DNA from: Flavipsychrobacter stenotrophus
GTDB lineage: Bacteria; Bacteroidota; Bacteroidia; Chitinophagales; Chitinophagaceae
Length of the DNA: 64,000 nt
Reading direction: 5' to 3'
Assembly: GCF_002954265.1 (NCBI RefSeq)
Contig: NZ_PPSL01000002.1
Location: 806,001 to 870,000 of the forward strand
Shown: piece after piece, positions 19,144 to 27,822 of the stretch
How the letters are laid out: every line of letters begins with the position of its first letter
Numbering within the stretch: the first letter of the stretch is position 1
Made by a program: the position numbers and the translations under genes
The notes under the pieces: model-generated
What the model was told of the DNA's origin: nothing
The model's database searches: none
Seen by the model: only the letters and a program-made list of their open reading frames with translations

Positions 19144-19306
19144 AAGAGTAGGTTTTGAATAATAAATATACAATAAAATAAATTATTGCATATGGTTATT
19201 ATTCATATTCAATCTATTATGATGAGGTTACCTTCACTACATGAAGTTTGCCACCAGGCACATCGAGACGAGGAAGTAACTTGTTAATGTAACTTAAAGA
19301 GCCAAC

Positions 19307-19855
19307 TTATTTGATAATTCTGTAGCGGATAAGTTGCTTTAAATATTTATTGGTTAGGGCGCTATCGCAGGTGTTGTATTGCAGTATGCCAATGTCTTCA
19401 GCACTGCAAAACGAGTGGAACTCACTATAACGATACTTTTTTATGTTTTTATAAACCATCCCCAAAACGGTAGTGTCTGCTGTAATAGTAGTATTGACGT
19501 ATCCGAACATATAGCCACGTTCAGTTCCGTCGTCAAACCGAATGGTGTTTGCATCTATATGGAACAAACCTGTATCTATTAAAGAGTCTCGAAATATACG
19601 GGTTGACATCCGTATGTATTCACCATACTGTGAATTGCCCTTTTCAAAAAACGTATCCCGCTCGTTTCTATAGACTATTATGCTGTCTTCCTTACCGGTT
19701 ACGGAGTCGCGGTATATCCAGTACGTACCCGGTTGAAAATTGTAATGGGCAAGTAAATACGGATCTATCGGAGAAAAGGTTGTATAAGACTTGTGACAAG
19801 AAGTAATACAGAAGACAATGACACATACCAACACCACCAAAAAGGTATTTTTCAT
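19307..19855 (-). CDS. Lipoprotein, paralogue of the gene at 13837
   Basis: 182 residues from ATG 19855, beginning with a lipoprotein signal ending ITSC (Cys20). It shares the N-terminal mature motif PG-T-YWIYRDS with the 13837 product. Both genes flank large T9SS cargo genes on the same strand. The rest contains beta-type sequence with no catalytic signature. Confidence 0.7.
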   Translation of the reverse strand: MKNTFLVVLVCVIVFCITSCHKSYTTFSPIDPYLLAHYNFQPGTYWIYRDSVTGKEDSIIVYRNERDTFFEKGNSQYGEYIRMSTRIFRDSLIDTGLFHIDANTIRFDDGTERGYMFGYVNTTITADTTVLGMVYKNIKKYRYSEFHSFCSAEDIGILQYNTCDSALTNKYLKQLIRYRIIK

Positions 19856-19918
19856 AACAGATAGTTTATAGCCTCTTTGCAGCAAAAACTTTGCCAGATG
19901 TTAAATTACTGAAATATT

Positions 19919-20956
19919 CTACCTTCTTTTCACCACATATAAATTCACAACAAGAGCCATCAACAGAAACATGGCTACAAGCTGGTGCAGTTCAGCAAGA
20001 GATTCGAACAAACCGAATTTGCCCATTACTATGTGCGGTGCGCTGATGACAGTGATGATACCCAACACAACCTGTAAGGTTACCAATGCCATTGGCCACA
20101 GACGGGTGCGGCGGAGCAGGTGGTTGAAGCGGGATGTAGGTCTGGTTCTTGCAAACCACATAATAATGACCGTGAGTAGTATATACGCCAGCCCGCGGTG
20201 AATAAAGTGGACGTTTATTTTGTCGTTGATCCAGCTATTGTGAGTAAGTGTGTCGGGTAGCCACATGCCATTGATGGTGGGCCATGTTGCCGCGGCCATA
20301 GCGGCTTTGAGGCCGGCCATAAATGCGCCATAGGTGAGCTGTACAAACAGAATGAGGATAACTGCTATTGTGAAATTTTGCAGGTTCTTGTTGACCACAC
20401 GTTTTTCGTCCGGTATCAACAGTTGCAGGGCAAACCATAAAGTATAACAAGCCAGTACCATTGCAGATACGAAGTGGGCGGATAGTTTGATATGGTTGAC
20501 GTATAGGTTCTCATCATTCAAGCCGCTGGCTACCATTATCCAGCCTATGAGGCCCTGCATAGCACCAAGCAGGAAGAGGATGATAAATGGTTTGATCATC
20601 TCTTTGCTGAAATATTGCTTCACCAGGAAGTAAGCGAAGCCTATAAGGAAGACCACACCCAGCAGGCGTGCCCAAAGGCGGTGAAACCATTCCCAGAAAA
20701 ATATGAGCTTGAAATCGTGCAGGGTAAAATCGCTGTTGAGGAATTTGTACTGACCAATTTGTTTGTAACCATCAAACGCCTTGTTCCATTCCTGCTCATT
20801 CATTGGAGGCAGAGCACCCATGATGGGTTTCCACTCGGTGATGGAAAGACCTGAGCCGGTAAGACGAGTAACGCCACCGAGGAGGGTCTGGATAATGATC
20901 ATGATAACACCTGCTACGAGCCACCAGGCTACGGCATTTTTCTTTTTCTGTTCCAA
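19919..20956 (-). CDS. ctaA: Haem A synthase (COX15/CtaA family)
   Basis: 345 residues; the apparent start is TTG 20956. Eight hydrophobic segments are visible. Haem ligands and signatures: GGVTRLTGSGLSITEWKP, EWFHRLWARL, VHFIHRGLAY and ELHQLVAMF. It oxidises haem O to haem A for aa3-type cytochrome oxidase in the cytoplasmic membrane. A TAACTTTG box at 20974-20981 (minus strand) fits a -7 element, though no TTG is found 20 bases further. Divergent from uvrD/pcrA. Confidence 0.92.
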   Translation of the reverse strand: MEQKKKNAVAWWLVAGVIMIIIQTLLGGVTRLTGSGLSITEWKPIMGALPPMNEQEWNKAFDGYKQIGQYKFLNSDFTLHDFKLIFFWEWFHRLWARLLGVVFLIGFAYFLVKQYFSKEMIKPFIILFLLGAMQGLIGWIMVASGLNDENLYVNHIKLSAHFVSAMVLACYTLWFALQLLIPDEKRVVNKNLQNFTIAVILILFVQLTYGAFMAGLKAAMAAATWPTINGMWLPDTLTHNSWINDKINVHFIHRGLAYILLTVIIMWFARTRPTSRFNHLLRRTRLWPMALVTLQVVLGIITVISAPHIVMGKFGLFESLAELHQLVAMFLLMALVVNLYVVKRR

Positions 20957-21095
20957 AACAGTGAGATTTCGGGCAAAGTTATAGCCAAAATTGTGGTTTC
21001 AAGCATGTAAAATATTGAATGATAATAAAGATGATCGTCTGAAAACCTATTGCTTTGCTGAAATTTAAAGGCTAGTATTTTCGTATTTTTGCACC

Positions 21096-23381
21096 ATGTA
21101 TAATTACCTGGAGGGACTGAATGAACCACAACGCGTAGCTGTAGAACATAGAGATGGTCCTATTATGATCATAGCCGGTGCCGGCAGCGGAAAAACAAAG
21201 GTGTTGACCACCCGCATAGCCCACCTTATGAAGAATGGCGTTGATGCTTTCAATATCCTTGCACTAACATTTACCAATAAGGCAGCTGCCGAAATGAAGG
21301 AACGTGTGGAAAAGGCCTTAGGCAATTCTGAAGCACGTAATCTGTATATCGGCACCTTCCACTCTATATTTGCCCGTATCCTAAGAGTAGAAGCACCGAA
21401 GCTGGGCTACCCAAGTAACTTCACCATTTACGATACCGATGATGCCAAGGGCGTTATTAAGGATATTGTAAAGCAGATGAACCTTGACGACAAGCATTAT
21501 AAGCCTGCATATATACTTAACCGTATCAGTGCGGCTAAGAATGGATTGATTGGCCCTGCCGCGTATAGGGTAGACAGTGCCATACAAATGGAGGATGCGA
21601 AGAGCCAAAGGCACCGTATGGCTGATATCTATGACGCCTATACCAACCAGTGCTTTAAAAACGGCGCTATGGATTTTGATGACCTGCTCTTCAAGATGCA
21701 TACCCTGTTGACTACTTTTTCAGATGTACTGGCTAAGTACCAACAGCGCTTTCATTATGTGCTGATAGATGAGTACCAGGATACCAATGCGGCACAGTAC
21801 TCCATCATAAAGCTATTGGGCGCTGTACGCGAGAATATATGCGTGGTAGGTGATGATGCACAGAGTATCTACTCCTTCCGTGGTGCTACGGTGCAGAACA
21901 TCCTACAGTTTCAGGATGACTATGATGATGTGAAAGTGGTAAAGCTGGAGCAGAACTATCGTAGCTCACAGAACATTATTAATGTAGCCAACAACGTAAT
22001 AGGCAATAACCAGCACCAGATACCTAAGGAACTCTGGACCAGTAATAAGGAGGGCGAAAAGATAATGCTGGCCCGCACCATGACCGACAATGATGAAGGC
22101 AAATTTGTAGCCGACGCCATTAAGGAAATGCAGATGCGCAACCATTATGCAAATAAAGATTTTGCTATCCTCTATCGTACGAATGCCCAGAGCCGTGCAT
22201 TTGAAGAAAGCCTGCGGAGAATGAACATACCCTACAAGCTGTATGGTGGCGTATCGTTCTATCAACGTAAGGAAGTAAAAGACTACCTGGCATATCTAAG
22301 GCTGGTAGTAAATACCCGTGATGAAGAGAATCTGAAGCGCATTATCAACGTGCCGGCAAGAGGTATTGGTAATACCACAGTGCTTAAGTACATCTCTGCT
22401 GCCAATGAGCACCAGAGAACAGTATGGGAGATCATAGAGAACGGTAGCGGCAACCCTAAGGTAGATGGCTTTGTGCAGATGATAAAGGGCTTCCAGTCGA
22501 TGCTGGAAAGCAAGAACGCCTATGATGTGGCATTTGCTATAGGTAAGTATTCGGGGCTGGTTGCAGAACTATATAATGATAAGACAGTAGAAGGACTGGC
22601 ACGTTATGAGAACGTACAAGAGCTTTTGAACTCTATAAAAGAATTTACCGAGACGCCTGATGAAGAAGGAGAGATCCTTGATAAGAGCCTTGGTAGCTAC
22701 CTGCAGCAGATATCTCTGCAAACGGATGTAGAGAATAACAAGGGTAAGGAAGAAGATATTGATGTGGTGAAGCTCATGACCATACACTCTGCAAAAGGAC
22801 TTGAGTTCCCTTGTGTGTTTGTGGTAGGACTTGAAGAGACGCTGTTCCCAAGCTCTATGAGCTTGTATGACCGTGCAGGACTGGAAGAAGAGCGCAGACT
22901 GTTCTATGTGGCTATTACCCGTGCTAAGGAAAGGCTGTGGGTTACTTATGCCAATAGTCGTTACCGCTTTGGTACATTGGTGAATAATGATGAGAGCCGC
23001 TTTGTGCAGGAGATACCACTCGCCTACCTCGACAGAACATTTACTGGCGCCAGCAACAGGCCACAGAACGGACCTGCAAAGGGTGTATCTGGTATGTTGA
23101 ACCAGAACTTTGACAAGGTACCATCGCTAAAGAAATTGGCTGATAAGCTGGCCACATCTACAGCATCACAAAAGGTACACACGCCATCGGCCGACTTTAC
23201 TGCAGATGATGCAGGAGACATGAGCATAGGCATGAAGGTAGAGCACCAGAAGTTTGGTTTTGGTACTATACTTACACTAGAAGGTGGTGCTAATAACCGC
23301 ATAGCAGGTATAGACTTTGGGGAAGGCCATGGTGTTAAGAAAATCATGCTTAACTATGCCAAACTGAAGATCGTAAAGTAA
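21096..23381 (+). CDS. ATP-dependent DNA helicase, UvrD/PcrA type
   Basis: 761 residues, the usual PcrA length. Superfamily 1 motifs: LNEPQRVAVEH (Q), AGAGSGKT (I), LTFTNKAA (Ia), DEYQDTN (II), DDAQSIYSFRGA (III), LEQNYRSS (IV), LMTIHSAKGLEF (V), YVAITRAKERL (VI). A C-terminal Tudor-like segment (GMKVEHQKFGFGTI) that contacts RNA polymerase in PcrA is retained. It acts in nucleotide excision and mismatch repair and clears transcription complexes. TATTTTTG at 21084-21091 is a plausible -7 box. Gene symbol pcrA or uvrD would both fit. Confidence 0.95.
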   Translation: MYNYLEGLNEPQRVAVEHRDGPIMIIAGAGSGKTKVLTTRIAHLMKNGVDAFNILALTFTNKAAAEMKERVEKALGNSEARNLYIGTFHSIFARILRVEAPKLGYPSNFTIYDTDDAKGVIKDIVKQMNLDDKHYKPAYILNRISAAKNGLIGPAAYRVDSAIQMEDAKSQRHRMADIYDAYTNQCFKNGAMDFDDLLFKMHTLLTTFSDVLAKYQQRFHYVLIDEYQDTNAAQYSIIKLLGAVRENICVVGDDAQSIYSFRGATVQNILQFQDDYDDVKVVKLEQNYRSSQNIINVANNVIGNNQHQIPKELWTSNKEGEKIMLARTMTDNDEGKFVADAIKEMQMRNHYANKDFAILYRTNAQSRAFEESLRRMNIPYKLYGGVSFYQRKEVKDYLAYLRLVVNTRDEENLKRIINVPARGIGNTTVLKYISAANEHQRTVWEIIENGSGNPKVDGFVQMIKGFQSMLESKNAYDVAFAIGKYSGLVAELYNDKTVEGLARYENVQELLNSIKEFTETPDEEGEILDKSLGSYLQQISLQTDVENNKGKEEDIDVVKLMTIHSAKGLEFPCVFVVGLEETLFPSSMSLYDRAGLEEERRLFYVAITRAKERLWVTYANSRYRFGTLVNNDESRFVQEIPLAYLDRTFTGASNRPQNGPAKGVSGMLNQNFDKVPSLKKLADKLATSTASQKVHTPSADFTADDAGDMSIGMKVEHQKFGFGTILTLEGGANNRIAGIDFGEGHGVKKIMLNYAKLKIVK

Positions 23382-23400
23382 AATGAAGTGATATTAATGT

Positions 23401-23430
23401 AACAGCCCCATACATATGTATGGGGCTGTT
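23401..23430. terminator. Bidirectional terminator, perfect 30-bp palindrome
   Basis: AACAGCCCCATACAT followed by its exact reverse complement, then TTTTCG. It lies between the convergent helicase and cupredoxin genes. Confidence 0.85.
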
Positions 23431-23452
23431 TTCGTTTACCCTTCAGAAAATA

Positions 23453-23977
23453 TTAGTGGATAACCGTCAGTTCTTTGCGATAAACTTTACCGTTTTGTTC
23501 TGCGCAAACTATATAAGAACCCGGGGCCATTTGCTGCATATTCAAATCTGTGTCTTTAGCAGATCTTATGTTGGTATTCATCACCGCTCTTCCTGTAAGA
23601 TCAAAAACAGTTACCTGAGCATCGGCTGTTTCGGCAAACTGCAGGTGCAACATGGAAGATACAGGATTAGGGAATATATTGAAAGCAACAGGTGATGTAA
23701 CGTTACCCACACCCGTAGCATCAACAACCGTAAAGCTGCCGGTCATACCCATAGAAGCGTGTGGGGTGCACTTGTAGCTGTAAGTGCCCAACGCGGCTGG
23801 TACTGTATAATCAAATGTTGTGCTGGAAGAAGTAATAGGACTGTCCCACGCTGTTGCGCCCGATGGGATGGAGGTACTTGTAGTAGTATGGGTACCACCT
23901 GCCCACTTCCACTCAATGATGTCTCCCGGGTGTACCGTTAGCCCTGTAGCAGGCGTAAATGAAAAGTCGCCAACCAT
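23453..23977 (-). CDS. Cupredoxin (plastocyanin-like) with T9SS sorting domain, 5' frameshift
   Basis: 174 residues from ATG 23977. Type 1 copper ligands are visible: His in GGTHTTTS, then Cys, His and Met in YKCTPHASMGM. The second half (from VAFNIFPNPVSSMLHL) is a T9SS sorting domain, so the copper protein should be displayed outside the cell. As read, the protein lacks a signal peptide. Upstream in the same frame lies KLFLLALASVATINSFAA, a perfect signal peptide without a start codon. An ATG at 24048 (minus) would supply it if the A5 tract at 24041-24045 were A6. The true gene is therefore probably 23453-24048 with a 1-base lesion or sequencing error. Confidence 0.78.
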   Translation of the reverse strand: MVGDFSFTPATGLTVHPGDIIEWKWAGGTHTTTSTSIPSGATAWDSPITSSSTTFDYTVPAALGTYSYKCTPHASMGMTGSFTVVDATGVGNVTSPVAFNIFPNPVSSMLHLQFAETADAQVTVFDLTGRAVMNTNIRSAKDTDLNMQQMAPGSYIVCAEQNGKVYRKELTVIH

Positions 23978-24335
23978 GATGGTATAGGTGGCTGCAAATG
24001 AATTGATTGTGGCAACAGATGCCAGTGCGAGTAGAAATAATTTTTCATGACAATTTTTTAAAAGGTTAAATGATGAGAATTAGCAGGAGGAGACAACAAA
24101 ATCATGCCTGAAAACTTACCTACTTACCCCACTAAATGAACAATAACATTAAAGGCAGGCAATATGGCCTTCCTTCGATGTTTTAGGGTAGAATACTTAA
24201 GCCTCTATACATTAACCCCATTTTTTGCCGCAATCGGCTATAGTTCATTATATTACATGGCCTTCTATCCTATTGCTCGCCCTCTGCGGCTGCTCCTGCC
24301 ATATGGCCTCATGAAAACAAATAAACAAAGTATCA

Positions 24336-25427
24336 TTGATCAAGATACAAACGAACGCTGAAAGCAACACTGGCTTTGCAATTTTAAAGGGCAGAATAGT
24401 GCAGTTACACAACTACTTCACGGCCATACCCAGGCACGTGCACCAGGATAATTACTGGTTTTATAACATCAGCAATCTTGCTTATACACTGATCATGTTG
24501 CTGCACTGTAGTTGGATCATTGTATTCCGAGTGTTGGATATCAGCCCTATGGTGAACTTACAATTCCCCAGTATTGCTACCTACATAGTAGCTATTGCGC
24601 TCAACCGCAGGGGCTTTCACCTTGTGGCTATGTTCTTATGTCTGCTGGAAATAAATCTGCATCAGCTAACTGCAGTTATCCTATTGGGCTGGAGTAGTGG
24701 CTTTCAGAATTTTATACCACTGATAGCGTTGATGCCCTTCTTGAAATATAATGAAGCTTGGTACACCAAAACACTCTTATGCCTACTGAGCTTTCTGTTT
24801 TATCTCTACATAGATTTCTACATCCGCAATAGTGCGCCTACCTATATTTTAGATCAGGGACCGGCCGTATTTCTTAATATCTCTAATGTGGTGCTGTCAT
24901 TTATACTGGTATCGCTATGGGGTATTGTGTTGTCTATATCTTACCAGCGCACAGTTACCGCACTTATTCTAAAAGAACAGGAACTATTTACCGCGCAGAA
25001 GATGACAGAGCAGGCAGAGATACTCCGCCAGCTTGAGGTAAAAGAACGCGATAACGAGATCTATCAGCTACGCAATGTAGAGCTGAAGAACAGCAATGAT
25101 GAGATACTGGCACAGAAGGTGGTGATTGAAAAACTGGTAGCAGAGCAGGAGCAGATAATACTGGCCCGTACCGGCGAACTGGCAGAGACCAATGCCAAAC
25201 TCATCAATGCCAATAAGCAACTAATGGCATTGATACAGTTTAACGCCCATAGCATACGCGAACCCCTTTGCCGTATACTGGGCGCAATGACAATATCTGA
25301 ATACATGACCCAGGAAGAGTTTTACATAGAGATATGGCCGCAGGTAAACAAGGCCACTACCGACCTGGACATAGCAGTAAAGCAGGTGATCAAATATGCC
25401 GATGAGGCTATTGAGGAGAATGGGTAG
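24336..25427 (+). CDS. Membrane protein with coiled coil and isolated HisKA-like domain
   Basis: 363 residues from a TTG at 24336 (no better start seen). Residues about 40-210 contain five or six hydrophobic segments, followed by a coiled coil about 215-300 rich in Glu, Gln and Leu. The end (QFNAHSIREPLCRILGAM) resembles an H-box and dimerisation helix of histidine kinases, but the protein stops about 60 residues later with no N, G1 or G2 box, so no ATPase domain exists. It may be a phosphotransfer or decoy partner of another kinase, or a degenerated sensor kinase. The spacer before it (23978-24335) holds only the stranded cupredoxin signal peptide and AT-rich sequence. Confidence 0.65.
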   Translation: MIKIQTNAESNTGFAILKGRIVQLHNYFTAIPRHVHQDNYWFYNISNLAYTLIMLLHCSWIIVFRVLDISPMVNLQFPSIATYIVAIALNRRGFHLVAMFLCLLEINLHQLTAVILLGWSSGFQNFIPLIALMPFLKYNEAWYTKTLLCLLSFLFYLYIDFYIRNSAPTYILDQGPAVFLNISNVVLSFILVSLWGIVLSISYQRTVTALILKEQELFTAQKMTEQAEILRQLEVKERDNEIYQLRNVELKNSNDEILAQKVVIEKLVAEQEQIILARTGELAETNAKLINANKQLMALIQFNAHSIREPLCRILGAMTISEYMTQEEFYIEIWPQVNKATTDLDIAVKQVIKYADEAIEENG

Positions 25428-25476
25428 GGGAGAAAGTTAAAGTGCTATTTATTAAATAAAGTATGCCTTATAGCAG

Positions 25477-25731
25477 CTACAACCACGTTCTCTCCGCTAG
25501 TTTCAAAACCAACACGTAAGGAAATGTAGGTACATTTATATCCCTGACGTTGCTATCGCGTTCGCTGTTTACAAAAGAATAGTATTGTGGGTGTTCAGTC
25601 AATTTGACATAAATCGCTATGATTTCTTCATAAAATTTATTACCCAATTCCGGATCAATATTGTCGTAGTAATAAATTGCTTCTCTGAAGTCTTCCTGCG
25701 CATGCTTCGAGATGATTAGCTTATGCGCCAT
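25477..25731 (-). CDS. ParE/RelE-family toxin
   Basis: 84 residues. The N-terminal ISKHAQEDFREAIYYYDNI and the pattern of a compact alpha/beta RelE fold (YPYV-type strand near the end, here FPYVLVLK) match the ParE group. It would poison gyrase or cleave mRNA. Its start overlaps the end of the upstream antitoxin gene by 11 bases, the usual toxin-antitoxin arrangement. Confidence 0.8.
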   Translation of the reverse strand: MAHKLIISKHAQEDFREAIYYYDNIDPELGNKFYEEIIAIYVKLTEHPQYYSFVNSERDSNVRDINVPTFPYVLVLKLAERTWL

Positions 25732-25954
25732 TACGTTTTCTATAGTTTCTTATGTCTTCTAAAGATTCGTCGAGGGTGTATGTTTTTGTTTTCCCCGAAA
25801 ATGCATCCGCACTTATCTGCTCTAATCTGGCAATCGTTTCATCGTCGTAGGTGTATTTATCTCCGTCTAACAGAGTATATATAGCCATTACCTTTTCTTC
25901 GCTGATCGTTTCTATCAGGTAATGTAGTTTTTCTTTTGTTTCGGCGTAGGTCAT
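25721..25954 (-). CDS. Antitoxin of the ParE-type pair
   Basis: 77 residues, acidic and helical, with the typical small antitoxin layout (N-terminal EKLHYLIETISEEKVMAIY, a C-terminal toxin-binding tail TLDESLEDIRNYRK). It precedes and overlaps the toxin gene. No strong HTH or RHH signature is readable, so the DNA-binding part is uncertain. Confidence 0.7.
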   Translation of the reverse strand: MTYAETKEKLHYLIETISEEKVMAIYTLLDGDKYTYDDETIARLEQISADAFSGKTKTYTLDESLEDIRNYRKRNGA

Positions 25955-26032
25955 AGAGGTTTCAGTTGGTTACTGCTAAATATCTAGGCTTTCATATAAA
26001 ATATTCTAATTGTATCGGCTCATAAGTCCCAA

Positions 26033-26512
26033 TCAAAATTTCCATCCAGTTTCTTTGAAAAACCCATGTAGATTTATATTTTTTATCGCCAATTCCTGGC
26101 AAACATTAGCGATTCCATGGGAGTGTGCTTTAAACAACTCTTCATGTACAAGTGTAATTCTGTGCACTTTGGCACAAGAAAGCACAAATGGATCGGCAAC
26201 AGGGCGCCCGGTAAGCCTGTTTTTCTTTCGTACAAGTTCAGGATGCTTAGTTAATATTTGTTGAATCATTGACTGTTCTTCAAGAGATGGTCTTCCAAAA
26301 ATATGCTTATTTGTCTCGGCCCATTGACTTGCCTCATCTCCCGATTCACTCACTTCCCTATATACTTCCGCACAGGAAATTATTGAACCATTATCTGCCA
26401 TAGATTGAAGTTTCTCCCATAACGTTGGAAAAATATCTCTTGGATAATATTTCAAATTTATTAAGGGCCCTGCATCAAATACAAAGAGCGCGTTAGGATT
26501 TAGTACACTCAT
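26033..26512 (-). CDS. PIN-like DUF4411 family protein
   Basis: 159 residues. LFVFDAGPLINLKYYP with an early Asp, conserved acidic residues in CAEVYREV, and GRPVADPFVLSCAKVH near the middle fit a DUF4411 PIN-type nuclease. It overlaps the preceding HTH/metalloprotease gene by four bases (26509-26512), so translation is probably coupled. RNase activity and toxicity are inferred from the fold and context. Confidence 0.8.
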   Translation of the reverse strand: MSVLNPNALFVFDAGPLINLKYYPRDIFPTLWEKLQSMADNGSIISCAEVYREVSESGDEASQWAETNKHIFGRPSLEEQSMIQQILTKHPELVRKKNRLTGRPVADPFVLSCAKVHRITLVHEELFKAHSHGIANVCQELAIKNINLHGFFKETGWKF

Positions 26513-27702
26513 TGCCTATAAATTAAATCGCTGAAACCCGAAATGTTCTTTATTTTAGTATTTAAGTAGTCAGCTGCTTCATACACACCTATTTTACCTC
26601 CAAAATAGCTATCAAGAACTGTTTGTACATACGGCTTTCCCATCTGGCTAACTCTCGTTGTAAAATGGGTTGGCCCACCTTTTTTAGCAGATTCTTTTTT
26701 ATCATTTTGGTGCTTCTTCCATCGATCAGTCCAAATATCTCGCATGTAGCTGTAATACTCCGGATCTACATAACCTAAGCTTACTAATTTCCTTAGTAAG
26801 ACTTCAGAACTAACTTTAAATCCTTTTGCAAAATTATTAAGCTCAACTTCAGGAATTTCCCGTGTGTTATGTATTACCTTAATTAGTACATTATTGTCAG
26901 CAACAAGTGTGTCAGGCAAAAGCAACTCAGCCGCAAACCAATTGCAAAATTGTTCGATTTTCTGACTTTGAGCAACGGCTTGTTTGTTTTTTGATTCGAA
27001 AAACACATCGCCTCCATCACAGAGAAGGTGACATAATTCATGGAATATAGTAAACAATTTTGCTGCAGAAGTATCTTTACTGTTGGCAACAATTGCAGGG
27101 AATTCTTCATGATGTAAGCAGAATCCACGTATAGAAATTTCTCCAAAGGGATATTGAAACACAAATACACCCGATTTTGCCAATGCATTTCTACAAAAAG
27201 TAAAAAATTCATCTTGTGAATTGGTGGCTCTTATCCCGTCATCAAGTTTTAGTAGTTCTCTAATTTGCTTAACCTTGTTCTTGTCCCTTTCTCCAATATC
27301 GAATTTGAACTTCTTAGTCAACCCCTGTATATCGTAGGGATTATCACTACTAAAAAGTTCTTCCAAAGACATTTGATGACTCTTAACTTTTCGAACGACG
27401 TATCTTACATCTGCTGGAATTGATTCGATGTCTTGTGTACTAAGAGTCCGAAAGTCTCTTTTTAGAGACTCGTCGTTTGGAGCTTGCTGCATAAAGAAAA
27501 TCGCCAGTGGTCTTTTATAAACCTCATAGGCTAATTTCTCAAGCTGTACATAAGTCGGAATTTCTTCTCCTTTTTCCCAAGCAAGAATCTGCTCAACGCG
27601 CTTGCCCATTTTTTTTGCAACTTCATCTACCGTCAAGCCAAGACTTGTCCTTGCCCATACCAAAATGGACGGTTCAATCTTTATAAGGGTAGGTTCAGCC
27701 AT
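26509..27702 (-). CDS. XRE-family HTH / ImmA-IrrE metallopeptidase fusion (antitoxin-like)
   Basis: 397 residues. Residues about 10-70 form an XRE helix-turn-helix (LTVDEVAKKMGKRVEQILAW). Residues about 170-260 carry the ImmA/IrrE zinc peptidase motif HELCHLLCDGG, with EQFCNWFAAELLLP after it, as in COG2856 proteins. The C-terminal 100 residues add a DNA- or partner-binding segment. With the adjacent DUF4411 gene it forms a bicistronic unit known from many genomes as a probable toxin-antitoxin or phage-response pair. Lower GC and AT-rich codon use than neighbouring ribosomal genes suggest acquisition. Confidence 0.85.
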   Translation of the reverse strand: MAEPTLIKIEPSILVWARTSLGLTVDEVAKKMGKRVEQILAWEKGEEIPTYVQLEKLAYEVYKRPLAIFFMQQAPNDESLKRDFRTLSTQDIESIPADVRYVVRKVKSHQMSLEELFSSDNPYDIQGLTKKFKFDIGERDKNKVKQIRELLKLDDGIRATNSQDEFFTFCRNALAKSGVFVFQYPFGEISIRGFCLHHEEFPAIVANSKDTSAAKLFTIFHELCHLLCDGGDVFFESKNKQAVAQSQKIEQFCNWFAAELLLPDTLVADNNVLIKVIHNTREIPEVELNNFAKGFKVSSEVLLRKLVSLGYVDPEYYSYMRDIWTDRWKKHQNDKKESAKKGGPTHFTTRVSQMGKPYVQTVLDSYFGGKIGVYEAADYLNTKIKNISGFSDLIYRQ

Positions 27703-27765
27703 AGACTCTACAAAGATATATCATTAAAACCCAAACAGAAATAACAAGGGTGGATCGCAACACAA

Positions 27766-27799
27766 AAAAAGTCCAACTCCTCGCAGAGTTGAACTTTTT
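27766..27799 (-). terminator. Terminator of the rplM-rpsI-rpsB-tsf cluster
   Basis: 14-bp stem (27766-27779 / 27786-27799) with one U-G pair in the minus-strand RNA, followed by a run of U on that strand. It lies 24 bases after the tsf stop codon. Confidence 0.85.
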
Positions 27800-27822
27800 C
27801 AATATTATACTAAAGGAGCGAA

